64,000 nucleotides of DNA from Thermoguttaceae bacterium (GTDB lineage: Bacteria > Planctomycetota > Planctomycetia > Pirellulales > Thermoguttaceae): assembly GCA_017939795.1 (NCBI GenBank), contig JAGBAA010000062.1, forward strand, positions 23,406 through 87,405. The letters run 5' to 3'. Numbering within the stretch: position 1 is the first letter of the stretch; the number at the start of each line of letters is the position of its first letter. Of this stretch, positions 45,297-53,223 are shown in pieces. The position numbers and the translations under genes are program-made. Under the pieces are notes generated by a model. It made no database searches. It saw nothing but the letters and a program-made list of their open reading frames with translations, and was not told the origin of the DNA.

Positions 45297-46592
45297 ATGA
45301 AACGCCGTCGATTTCTTCAGTATTCCGGTCTCGCAGCACTTGGTGCGTTGGCGTCTTCGCAGAGTTTCCCACAGGTTTACGCGCAGGGGGTGAAGCCGCG
45401 AAAGATCCTGCTTCGGTCCTCATGGCAGATGGTGAACATTGGGGATATTGCGCACACGCCGGGCGTTCTGGCGATCTTGGAGCGATTTTTCCCCGATGCG
45501 GAAATCACGCTCTGGGCGAGCGGCGAGTACTCGGAGGAGGTCCACCGGATGGAATCCCGGCGGTTTCCGTTCCTTAAAAAGGTCGTGAAAGGGCGCGTTT
45601 CGCAGGACGGAACGCGGGTGAGCGACCCGGAACTTGGGAAAGCGCTCGATGAGTGCGATTTCATCCTTCACGGAAGCGGAGCGAGTTTCGTGGCACACCG
45701 GGACATCGCAGCCGCTGTCCTTCGGACCGGGAAACCGTATGGGATCTGGGGGATCACATGGTCGGGCGGAGATGAAGCGCAACTCCGGCTCATGGACCAG
45801 GCTAAATTCATCTTCTTCCGCGACACCGTTTCTCTTGAAGCCGCGAAAGCCGCAGGAGTCCGTGCGCCCATCATGGAATTCGGTCCGGACGGCGCGTTTG
45901 CGTGCGATCTGCGAAACGATGCGGCCGCGGAGGCGTTTCTTTCCGCTCACGGGTTGGAGACCGGAAAGTTCGCCTGCGTCATTCCGCGGTACCGCGTCAC
46001 GCCGTACTGGAAGATCCGCAATAAACCGATGAGCGAAAAGAATCGCGAAGATTGGGCTCTTTCCCAGAGCATGAAGGAACACGACAACGGGCCGATCCGC
46101 CGTGCGATCATCGAAACAGTTCGTCAGACGGACCTGAAAATCCTGATCTGCCCCGAGGATAAAAGCCAGGTCGAACTGGGCCGCGAGATGCTCTACGAAC
46201 CGCTTCCGGACGACGTAAAACAGCGTGTCGTCTGGCGGGACCGGTACTGGATCACCGACGAAGCGATCTCGACGTACGTGCGGAGTGCCGGACTTTTCGG
46301 GCTGGAGATGCACTCGCCGATCATGTGTATCGGAAACGGCGTTCCGGCGATCGTGTGCCGATTCCATCAGCAGACGTCGAAGGGATTCATGTGGCGCGAC
46401 ATCGGACTGGGAGAGTGGCTTTTCAACATGGATGAGGAGTCGGAGATCCCCGGCATCATGCCGGCCGTTCTGGAAATGTTCACCCGGCGGGAAGAGTCAC
46501 TGGCGAAGGTCGCGAAGGCACAGGAATTCGTCCGTGCACGACAGACTCGCATGGGGGAAGCCCTCGCAGTGGCCCTTTCCCGCATTCGCTAA
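45297..46592 (+). CDS. Tat-exported polysaccharide pyruvyl transferase-family protein
   Basis: The 431-residue protein begins with a twin-arginine signal (RRRFLQYSGLAALGALAS, residues 3-20) ending near VYAQG. The mature part has the polysaccharide pyruvyl transferase (WcaK/CsaB-like) layout: WQMVNIGDIAHTPGVLAIL near the start, then FILHGSGAS, IWGITWSGG, FIFFRDTVSLEAAKAAGV, and GLFGLEMHSPIMCIGNGVPAI near 345. Cytoplasmic members transfer pyruvate from PEP to sugars. Export of this one would separate it from PEP, so it may have another activity. AAGGAG precedes the start. A 13-bp hairpin lies downstream. Sure of the fold, unsure of the reaction. Confidence 0.85.
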   Translation: MKRRRFLQYSGLAALGALASSQSFPQVYAQGVKPRKILLRSSWQMVNIGDIAHTPGVLAILERFFPDAEITLWASGEYSEEVHRMESRRFPFLKKVVKGRVSQDGTRVSDPELGKALDECDFILHGSGASFVAHRDIAAAVLRTGKPYGIWGITWSGGDEAQLRLMDQAKFIFFRDTVSLEAAKAAGVRAPIMEFGPDGAFACDLRNDAAAEAFLSAHGLETGKFACVIPRYRVTPYWKIRNKPMSEKNREDWALSQSMKEHDNGPIRRAIIETVRQTDLKILICPEDKSQVELGREMLYEPLPDDVKQRVVWRDRYWITDEAISTYVRSAGLFGLEMHSPIMCIGNGVPAIVCRFHQQTSKGFMWRDIGLGEWLFNMDEESEIPGIMPAVLEMFTRREESLAKVAKAQEFVRARQTRMGEALAVALSRIR

Positions 46593-46640
46593 AAAAACAA
46601 CAAAACAACAAAACATCAAAAAGTTTTTGAAGGGAGTTTC

Positions 46641-46676
46641 TGAGAGGGAAACAAATTTCAAAATGTTTCCCTCTCA
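46641..46676 (+). terminator. Strong hairpin after the pyruvyl transferase-like gene
   Basis: TGAGAGGGAAACA (46641-46653) and TGTTTCCCTCTCA (46664-46676) are perfect complements over 13 bases with a 10-base loop. There is no T tract, so termination would not be classical. Confidence 0.55.
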
Positions 46677-46802
46677 CGGCCGCGGTCTCTTCGTGGGCAG
46701 CCAGATTTCTCCCGAAGGGTGAAATCGCGCGTGGGACCTTTAGCCGATGGATCTCAATACGGAAACCACAGAAGATCCGAAGAAACACACGAAAGGATGT
46801 TT

Positions 46803-47747
46803 ATGTCTGAAACACTCACTGGTCCGAAAACCGTTTCTCCGTTTTGGAAAGTCGGAAAATTCTTCCTTTTCGTTCTGCTTGGATTTCTGGTCTTTGGGAC
46901 ACCAGTGAAGGATCCCGACTTTTTTGAACTCCGATTCATTTACTGGTCGGACTGGATCGCGCTGGTGCTTTTTATTCGGGCACTTCTCGTTCCGTTTGAG
47001 ACGCGGATACTCCGAACAGCGCGAGTCGGCTGCCTGATCCTGCTCTTCCTGATGCTCGTATTGTCTTCCCTGCCGAATGCATGGCACGCGGCTATCCGGA
47101 TGCAAAACAATAATAATTTGAAAGGCCTTTCCCTTGCGTTCCTGGAGTACGCGGAAGAACATGGCGGAACACTTCCTCCGCACAGAGTCGGAGCGGAACC
47201 GGACGCAAACGGACACTTCCCGCACTCGTGGAGAGTCTATCTTTTGCCGTACCTTGGAGAGAATGAGCTTTTCGGAAAGATCCGCCTCAACGAGCCGTGG
47301 GACAGCGCGTGGAATCGGCAATTCCATGACCAGATGCCGAAAGTGTTTCGGAATCCGTACTTTTCCCAAACGTATTTTCCAGGTCCCGGAAGAGAAAAGA
47401 TCCCGCCAAAAAGCGCGTCTTCCTACTGCGTCTGCGTTGGCGAAGGTGCCCTGTTTCCGGAGAACGGCCCCGGCCCGAACATTTCAGAGTTCACCGGTCG
47501 GAAGCACCTGACATTCCTCGTCGCGGAATCGGATCCTGCCTGCTGGATGGACCCGGCACACGATATTTTCTTCCCAGCCGCATTCGCAGATCCCGCTGTC
47601 CCGCGCGGCTTCCGGATCTATGGAAACAGCTACAAAACATTTTCAGTCAGTATGCTTGACGGCTCCGTCCAGAATACCGACGACTTCAAGGATCTCCTGA
47701 AGGAACTCGATGCTTCCAGCGAAGATACGTCTCGCTCAGAACGTTAG
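46803..47747 (+). CDS. Membrane protein with DUF1559-like domain
   Basis: The 314-residue protein has two or three hydrophobic helices near the N-terminus (about 15-34, 46-64 and 76-98), followed by a DUF1559-type domain. That domain begins with MQNNNNLKGLSLAFLEYAEEHGG and has the line HSWRVYLLPYLGENELF, then EPWDSAWNRQFHDQ. DUF1559 is a hallmark of planctomycetes, where it normally follows a prepilin-type N-terminus; that cleavage site is absent here. GAAAGGA five bases before the ATG at 46803 sets the start over an ATG at 46797. The same core occurs in the gene at 51158-53098. Function unknown; probably exposed outside the cytoplasmic membrane. Confidence 0.8.
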   Translation: MSETLTGPKTVSPFWKVGKFFLFVLLGFLVFGTPVKDPDFFELRFIYWSDWIALVLFIRALLVPFETRILRTARVGCLILLFLMLVLSSLPNAWHAAIRMQNNNNLKGLSLAFLEYAEEHGGTLPPHRVGAEPDANGHFPHSWRVYLLPYLGENELFGKIRLNEPWDSAWNRQFHDQMPKVFRNPYFSQTYFPGPGREKIPPKSASSYCVCVGEGALFPENGPGPNISEFTGRKHLTFLVAESDPACWMDPAHDIFFPAAFADPAVPRGFRIYGNSYKTFSVSMLDGSVQNTDDFKDLLKELDASSEDTSRSER

Positions 47748-47788
47748 AAGAGGTCTATCCGCAACTGTCTACCAATTGTTTCACTACG

Positions 47789-47963
47789 GAAAACACAGAA
47801 GAGGCACAGAGGCCACAGAGGAGGAAAAAAAGAGAGATTTGAACACGAATTTCTTGGAGATCAAACACGCAAAGACTTTAAAGCATCTTTCTCATTGAAT
47901 TTTGCACATTTCAATCTTTTCGTGTTGACCTTCTGTGTATTTCGGTGCCTCTTCTGTGTTTTC
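47789..47963. repeat. MITE-like inverted-repeat element
   Basis: GAAAACACAGAAGAGGCAC (47789-47807) recurs as its perfect reverse complement at 47945-47963. A nested pair, TGAACACGAA near 47838 and TTTCGTGTTGA near 47925, makes the 175 bases a long imperfect hairpin. The ACGGAAA-CCACAGAAGA-type words also appear at about 46758-46795. There is no transposase ORF inside. Confidence 0.6.
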
Positions 47964-48023
47964 TGCGGTAAGGATCACGCAGCAGACAGGTACACAGCTG
48001 CGGAAGATCCGGTAAAACACAAC

Positions 48024-49091
48024 TTATTCCAACGGCGTTTTACCTGTTTCGCCTGGGATCTCGCGAACATACCGCGGAACGGCATAACCGGGAAGACGCG
48101 CACGAAGTTCCTTCATGATCTCACGCCCAACGGCAGGTTCCACTTCAAAATGAGCCGCTCCCTGTACCTGGTCCAGCTGGTGGAGATAGTAGGGAAGAAC
48201 GTGAAGCCGAATGAGTTTTTCGTATAGTTCCGCAAGGATCTCTGCCGAATCATTCACCCCGCGCAGAAGGACCCCCTGCTGCAAAAGCGAGACTCCTGCC
48301 GAACGCAGACGCGCGACGGCCTCTTCCACCTCCGGAGTCAGTTCGTCCGGATGGTTCACGTGCAGTACAAAATAGAGAACCTGCGTAGAATTTTCCGAAA
48401 ACAATTTCAAAAATTCCGAAAAATTTGGAGAAATTTTTTCAGGGGAAAAAATCGGCACACGAGTATGTACACGAATCTGTTTCAAATGTTCAATTTTCTG
48501 AAATTCACGCAAAAGCCAAAAAAACAAATCATTCGAAAGCGTCAAGGGGTCTCCCCCGGAAAGAATAACTTCACGAATGGAAACGTTTTTCGCCAGCTGA
48601 AAAAGGGGCTCTGCGTAATGCTCTCGCCTCAGATCCAACGACTTAAATTCTGTACGAACATGACGGCGAAAACAAAAACGGCAATTCCCGCTGCACTCCA
48701 TCGCAGACATCATCAAGGCACGCCCCGCATACTTTTGAAGGAGGAAGATCGGCGAAAATTTTTTTGTCGGGGGGGCTTGCTCTTGAAGCGGATTCGTAGT
48801 AAAATGGCTACTCTCCATGAGTTCATCCATCGCGGGAAGTACCTGACGCCAGAGCGCATCGTTTCGGCACGCATTCGCCGCCTTTGCGAAGTGTGCTGGT
48901 ATCCGGGCAGAATAGCCGGTTTCCCGTTCCGCGTTCCGTGCGTTTTCGCACTCCGCGGAGTCAAATCCCCCCAGCTCCAATGCTTCCAGAAGCGTCAGAG
49001 CATCCTGAGGCGTCGGTTCTTCCTGAAACGCAGCGGAAGGAAAGCCTTCCGCGTTGGAAAGCCGGTTCTGTTGGGAGTTTGGATGAGACAT
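48024..49091 (-). CDS. epmB: EF-P beta-lysylation protein (KamA-family radical SAM)
   Basis: The 355-residue enzyme belongs to the lysine 2,3-aminomutase family and, next to efp, is best read as EpmB, which makes beta-lysine for attachment to EF-P. The radical SAM motif C133-x3-C137-x2-C140 lies in MECSGNCRFCFRRH. GGDPLT follows near 185, and HVNHPDELT plus QGVLLRGVND lie in the C-terminal half; the PLP-lysine is expected in the C-terminal region. The ATG at 49091 is preferred over an in-frame TTG at 49118. It is divergent from efp with about 150 bases between them. The ligase EpmA is not in the window. Needs a 4Fe-4S cluster and SAM. Confidence 0.88.
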   Translation of the reverse strand: MSHPNSQQNRLSNAEGFPSAAFQEEPTPQDALTLLEALELGGFDSAECENARNAERETGYSARIPAHFAKAANACRNDALWRQVLPAMDELMESSHFTTNPLQEQAPPTKKFSPIFLLQKYAGRALMMSAMECSGNCRFCFRRHVRTEFKSLDLRREHYAEPLFQLAKNVSIREVILSGGDPLTLSNDLFFWLLREFQKIEHLKQIRVHTRVPIFSPEKISPNFSEFLKLFSENSTQVLYFVLHVNHPDELTPEVEEAVARLRSAGVSLLQQGVLLRGVNDSAEILAELYEKLIRLHVLPYYLHQLDQVQGAAHFEVEPAVGREIMKELRARLPGYAVPRYVREIPGETGKTPLE

Positions 49092-49240
49092 GGATCCCTG
49101 GTTTTTAAAAAATTTCAAAATTCACGGAAGTGATCAAGTGCCGACGGCACCGCCGAAATGTGAAGTCTCGCCGAGAGACGGGTACTTTTGCACTTTATCG
49201 GCAGAATAATTCGTTTAGTTAAACAGGAAGGACAAAAACT

Positions 49241-49810
49241 GTGGTCAGTATCAACACTAGCGATTTTCGCAAAGGTCTGAAAGTTCAGCTCGAAGGCGAC
49301 CCCTTCATCATGATCGAGTGCCAGTTCGTGAAACCGGGCAAAGGCCAGGCGCTCTACAAGTGCAAGCTCCGCAACCTCCTGCGCGGAACGGTCCTCGAAC
49401 GCACCTGGAAAAGCGGCGACTCCATCGAATCCGCCGACATTGCTGAGATCCAGGCGCAGTATCTTTTCCGCAATGGTGATTCCTACGTCTTCATGTGCAC
49501 GGAAACCTACGAACAGTACGAGCTTTCCGCGGAACTCGTGGACGACAACTGGAAGTACCTCAAAGAGGAAATGAAATGCGACGTCATGCTGTACAACGAT
49601 AACCCGATCGGCATCACGCCTCCGAACCACGTCGTCCTTCTCGTCACTCAGGCTGACCCGGCCGTCCGCGGCAATACGGCAACGAACGTCACCAAGTACG
49701 CCAAAGTCGAGACCGGCGCAGAATTTATTGTCCCGAACTTCATCGAAGAAGGCGACCGCATCCGCATCGACACCCGTACGGGCGAATACATCGAACGCGT
49801 GAAGGAGTAA
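49241..49810 (+). CDS. efp: Elongation factor P
   Basis: The 189-residue factor rescues ribosomes stalled at polyproline. The first KOW-like domain has the tip loop VKPGKGQA with K34, the site lysylated in EF-P of the EpmAB type. Two OB domains follow, and the end (EEGDRIRIDTRTGEYIERV) is the family signature. Start codon is GTG at 49241 behind AGGAAGGA, eight bases away. The gene is monocistronic with its own terminator. The Pro-rich proteins in this window (for example the propeller protein at 15417) are plausible clients. Confidence 0.97.
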   Translation: MVSINTSDFRKGLKVQLEGDPFIMIECQFVKPGKGQALYKCKLRNLLRGTVLERTWKSGDSIESADIAEIQAQYLFRNGDSYVFMCTETYEQYELSAELVDDNWKYLKEEMKCDVMLYNDNPIGITPPNHVVLLVTQADPAVRGNTATNVTKYAKVETGAEFIVPNFIEEGDRIRIDTRTGEYIERVKE

Positions 49811-49841
49811 ATTCCGCACTGCGTTTTCCGTTCCAGACACA

Positions 49842-49877
49842 AAACGGCGTCTCCGCTTTTCCGGAAACGCCGTTTTT
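49842..49877 (+). terminator. Intrinsic terminator of efp
   Basis: AAACGGCGT and ACGCCGTTT pair perfectly with inner TCCG/CGGA, followed by TTTTT. Confidence 0.9.
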
Positions 49878-49972
49878 CATCAGTTCATCCGGAGGATACA
49901 GACCAATATGCAGTCGCCAGATAAAGCCAATTCCACACGCACTCTATAAAATCGTTTCTTTTATACTCCGGT

Positions 49973-51030
49973 TCAAAATCTCACGATCAGGTTTTCGACA
50001 AAACCCAGATCCGGATGGTAGACTTCGTCGGAATCTTCAAATTCCAGCTTTCTCCAGAGCGCGATCCCCAATTCCAGCTTTATGTCCAGTTCTCCGAGCT
50101 TCGGTCTGTCGCGTTCTACGCCGAACATGATGCGGACTTCACGGTACGTCGCCAGATCATTGCGTCCTGCAAGATCTACGGCCCAGGTCCCTCCGAAGAA
50201 TTCGCCGGCCAGATAGACCCAGAACGGCGAATGACCGGCAAACGGCTCGATCCTGCGGCAAAGACGCGGTTTCGGGAACGTACAGTCAAGTTTCCAATCC
50301 TCGTTCGGCTGCCAGATGAAACCGCCGATCGGAGTCACCGCCCACTCTTCCATACCGGTGTACGCGACTCCCAGCGAAAACTGCCAGTGCGGCGTCGGCG
50401 TCCAGACCGCGACTCCGCCTCCGGGAAGCCGAATCGCGTCACTTGACGTATTTTCAAGATCGCTCGAAAACGTCGGCGAGATGAATGCCATGATGTTCCA
50501 GAACTCGTTCACCTCCTTCCGCCACGTCAGACTCACCCCCGCACGATACAGCGAATCCTTCATCTTCAGAGCGGACGGCATCTCATAGAAATGGTCGAAC
50601 ATGAAATTCGGCGCGAGAATGAGCGCACCGGCATCCCACGGCATCGGCGCGGCAAACAGGACGTTCGTGCCGAAATGCACGAGGCCAAGTTCCTCCGCAT
50701 CCCCCGACGCGGACGTAAACGACTGATTCAGCGAGAATCCCTGAAAGAAACTCTTCCGATGCTCCGGAGTCTGACGCAGAAGTTCGGATGCGGACGCACT
50801 CAACGCCCCCGGCGTTCCCTCATCGATCCCAACTGTCGACCCCGAAACGTCCGGCATCGGTTCGAAATTCCGCATGGAAACAAAAGAAGCCGGAATCTCC
50901 GAGATGTACGGCACAGGCTCCGGACCACTTGATCCGCCATCCTGCGCAGTACATTCAGCAAACGGGCACGCTAAAAGGCAAATACGCCAAGGGTCCAAAA
51001 TGTGGGGAAAAACGCTCTCAAAAACTTCAT
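49973..51030 (-). CDS. DUF6268-like outer-membrane beta-barrel protein with apparent frameshift in the signal peptide
   Basis: The mature part (from about 50960 down to 49973) is a beta-strand-rich protein ending in aromatic Phe (VENLIVRF), as outer-membrane barrels do. Repeated strands alternate with W/F/G (GGGVAVWTPTPHWQFSLGVAY, GGFIWQPNEDWKLDCTF, FWVYLAGEFFGGTWAVDLAG). The layout fits the planctomycete DUF6268 family. A typical signal peptide, MKFLRAFFPTFWTLGVFAF, is encoded from 51030 but in another frame. Adding one base to the A run at 50973-50976 would join it to ACPFAECTAQ and give a perfect signal sequence. The only unbroken alternative starts with GTG at 51139 and has a poor export signal. 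Either a sequencing slip or a real disruption. Confidence 0.7.
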
Positions 51031-51157
51031 GATCGTGCGGTTCTTTCGGAAATGGAAACGATCCAGCGCAGGATCCTGCGCAACAGATTCCCAGTATACG
51101 AAAAAACCGGCACCGCGTCAAGAGAGAAAAACGCGGCACACCGAGACATTCAGAACG

Positions 51158-53098
51158 TCATTCTTCAAAATTCTCCGTCTCATCCATCATCATCGGATCC
51201 GGCCCGCCTTCGGTAAACCGTGCATTTTGTTTCGGATCCAGCGTCGGCTGAAATTCGCCAACCGCTCCGGAAAAGAAAACCCCCCTCCCGCAACGGATCA
51301 CTCCGCCATTGGTGTTTTGGGCAGCGATCGGATGGAATTCGGAATCCGGTGACGCAAGACTTTCCGCCGTCAGTTCCGCATCCGGAACCATCCAGCCGAC
51401 AGGACGGATCCGCTCGGCAGCCAGGATCATCTGCGGGACCCGACGGGCAGGCTCTGCATTCGCAAGCTGAACAGGATCCACCGCTGAACCGTCCGTCGGG
51501 AAGAGCGTCTTTTCCCCAATGAAAACAGTACAGTTCGTCTCTCCCGGCGCAAGTTCCTTCCACGAAAGCTCCGTTTCTCCCAGCATTCCAGAAAGCTGAA
51601 AGACGGCGGGGCACTGGTCGTGGAACTGCCGGTTCCACTCGGAATCCCACGGTTCGTCAAGCCGCAGCTTTTCAAAAAGTTCGGTCTCTCCAAGGTACGG
51701 AAGAAGCAGAACGCGCCAGGAATGAAGCGGTTTTCCCTCAGCATTTCGCGTAAATGCCGGCGGCAGCTTTCCGTCATGTTCCAGACGGTAGAGCTGAAAC
51801 GCGACGCCGAGCTGCTGGAATTTTCTGACCGTTTCTGCATGACGATAGAAATAGAGCGTGATGTCCGCACTCCAGCTGCAATGCCCCAGACACCGCGACC
51901 GCTCAGCTCGGCTCATGCACAGAAAATCCCATGGCGAGACATTCAGAATACTTACCGGAGCCGCCCATTTTTCCAAATTCCAAAACCGGTCATCTTGAAG
52001 AAGTTTCCGATGATCCTCACGGTACTGACGCACGACTTCGTTCCAGTCCCACCCCCAGCGTTTCAGAATGGGGAGGATCTCCTTGGAGCCAAACTGGAAA
52101 TGCCCGTTCGCGGCACTCTGCCATCCGCTGAGGACCGTCCAGTACTCCACGCCGGAGAATATCGCACGGACCCGTTCTTTCAGCTGCGTTTCAGAGATCG
52201 GTGTGCGTCCCGATTCCGCGAACCGAAGCCAATCCTCTTTCGTCGGCATTGCGCCCGGATCAGGAGCCAATGTAAGGCAGCGTGCTGCCGTCTCGATAGA
52301 CAGTGCCACGAAGAGTTCGGTATACGTTCGGGCAGTCTTTTGGATCAGCTGTGCGTAACGGAAAAGCGTTTCGTGATCCTCCAACGCGCCGTCATGATCC
52401 CCCATCGCAGCCCGCCAGGACGCGCGGAGAACGAAATCTAAAGCCAGATCCCGCATCATGGACAGCATCGGGTTCACCGCGAGAAGGTCGCCGTTCGCGT
52501 TCTGTTCGGCCAAAAGAGGAAAGACGCAAAGGTCCGACTCCCGGATCGCTTTCGCGGCAGCGTCGAGAGCCGGAGAGTTTTTTTGGACCCACTCTTTCAG
52601 AAATTCACGCTCCAGAAAGACCGCTTCGGCATCTTCAAGAAATTCCACGCGCCGGATCCGTTTTTCCAGGTCCTCGCGCTTCTTCGAGTCGGTCTCCTTT
52701 TCCAGTTCTTTCTCCAGAAGCATGGAGACGGAACAGTACTCTCCAAGCGCGGAAGGGATCTCCGGCTCCGTCTGCGTCAGGCCGAGAAGTGCGTATTTCT
52801 GCGCTTCGTATTCCTGCGGGGACGTTTCCGGGCAAAGGGGTAGATCGGCACCTGGCGTGCCAAGCTGACGCACGAGGATCCGCGCGGCATTCCGATCCGT
52901 CTTCATTTCCGGAGGATCGAGCGTGCGAATGTGTGCGAGATAGTCTACCCGGCGTCCATCCTGCGAAAGCGGCGCGGTCAGGTCCGTCGTTTCCGGCGAG
53001 ATCACCAGCGGCACGCTCACAAAATATCGAAACCAAAGAACACCGAAAAGGACTGCCGCCAAAATCAGGATCCCTGCACACACAACACGCATTTTCAT
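51158..53098 (-). CDS. Membrane-anchored protein with DUF1559-like C-terminal domain
   Basis: The 646-residue protein starts with one membrane helix (MRVVCAGILILAAVLFGVLWF). Residues about 30-420 are a helical domain without recognised family. From about 445 the sequence turns DUF1559-like: VRKFQQLGVAFQLYRLEHDGKLPPAF, HSWRVLLLPYLGETELFEKLRL, EPWDSEWNRQFHDQ. This C-terminus is clearly paralogous to the protein at 46803. I chose the ATG at 53098 behind GGGAA; a much longer open frame to 53374 has low-quality composition. The beta-barrel gene lies directly downstream on the same strand. Function unknown. Confidence 0.8.
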   Translation of the reverse strand: MKMRVVCAGILILAAVLFGVLWFRYFVSVPLVISPETTDLTAPLSQDGRRVDYLAHIRTLDPPEMKTDRNAARILVRQLGTPGADLPLCPETSPQEYEAQKYALLGLTQTEPEIPSALGEYCSVSMLLEKELEKETDSKKREDLEKRIRRVEFLEDAEAVFLEREFLKEWVQKNSPALDAAAKAIRESDLCVFPLLAEQNANGDLLAVNPMLSMMRDLALDFVLRASWRAAMGDHDGALEDHETLFRYAQLIQKTARTYTELFVALSIETAARCLTLAPDPGAMPTKEDWLRFAESGRTPISETQLKERVRAIFSGVEYWTVLSGWQSAANGHFQFGSKEILPILKRWGWDWNEVVRQYREDHRKLLQDDRFWNLEKWAAPVSILNVSPWDFLCMSRAERSRCLGHCSWSADITLYFYRHAETVRKFQQLGVAFQLYRLEHDGKLPPAFTRNAEGKPLHSWRVLLLPYLGETELFEKLRLDEPWDSEWNRQFHDQCPAVFQLSGMLGETELSWKELAPGETNCTVFIGEKTLFPTDGSAVDPVQLANAEPARRVPQMILAAERIRPVGWMVPDAELTAESLASPDSEFHPIAAQNTNGGVIRCGRGVFFSGAVGEFQPTLDPKQNARFTEGGPDPMMMDETENFEE

Positions 53099-53164
53099 TT
53101 CAAAGTTCCCTTTCCGTTTCCTGGTTCCCTCGTCCATCCGAACGATAGCGTACCAGTTTTTTGA

Positions 53165-53195
53165 CACAAAAAGCCTCCCGGAATGGAAGGCTTTT
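53165..53195 (-). terminator. Intrinsic terminator of the PEP-CTERM giant gene
   Basis: AAAGCCTCCC (53170-53179) pairs with GGAAGGCTTT (53185-53194) with one wobble pair. On the minus strand the stem runs into TTTTTGTG. It follows the stop codon at 53224 closely. Confidence 0.85.
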
Positions 53196-53223
53196 GCTGA
53201 AAAATGAGGACGTCTCTGCGTCA

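Noticed and set aside
46791..46799. ATG at 46797 as start of the DUF1559-like protein
   Set aside because: It overlaps the GAAAGGA ribosome site itself; the in-frame ATG at 46803 has proper spacing.
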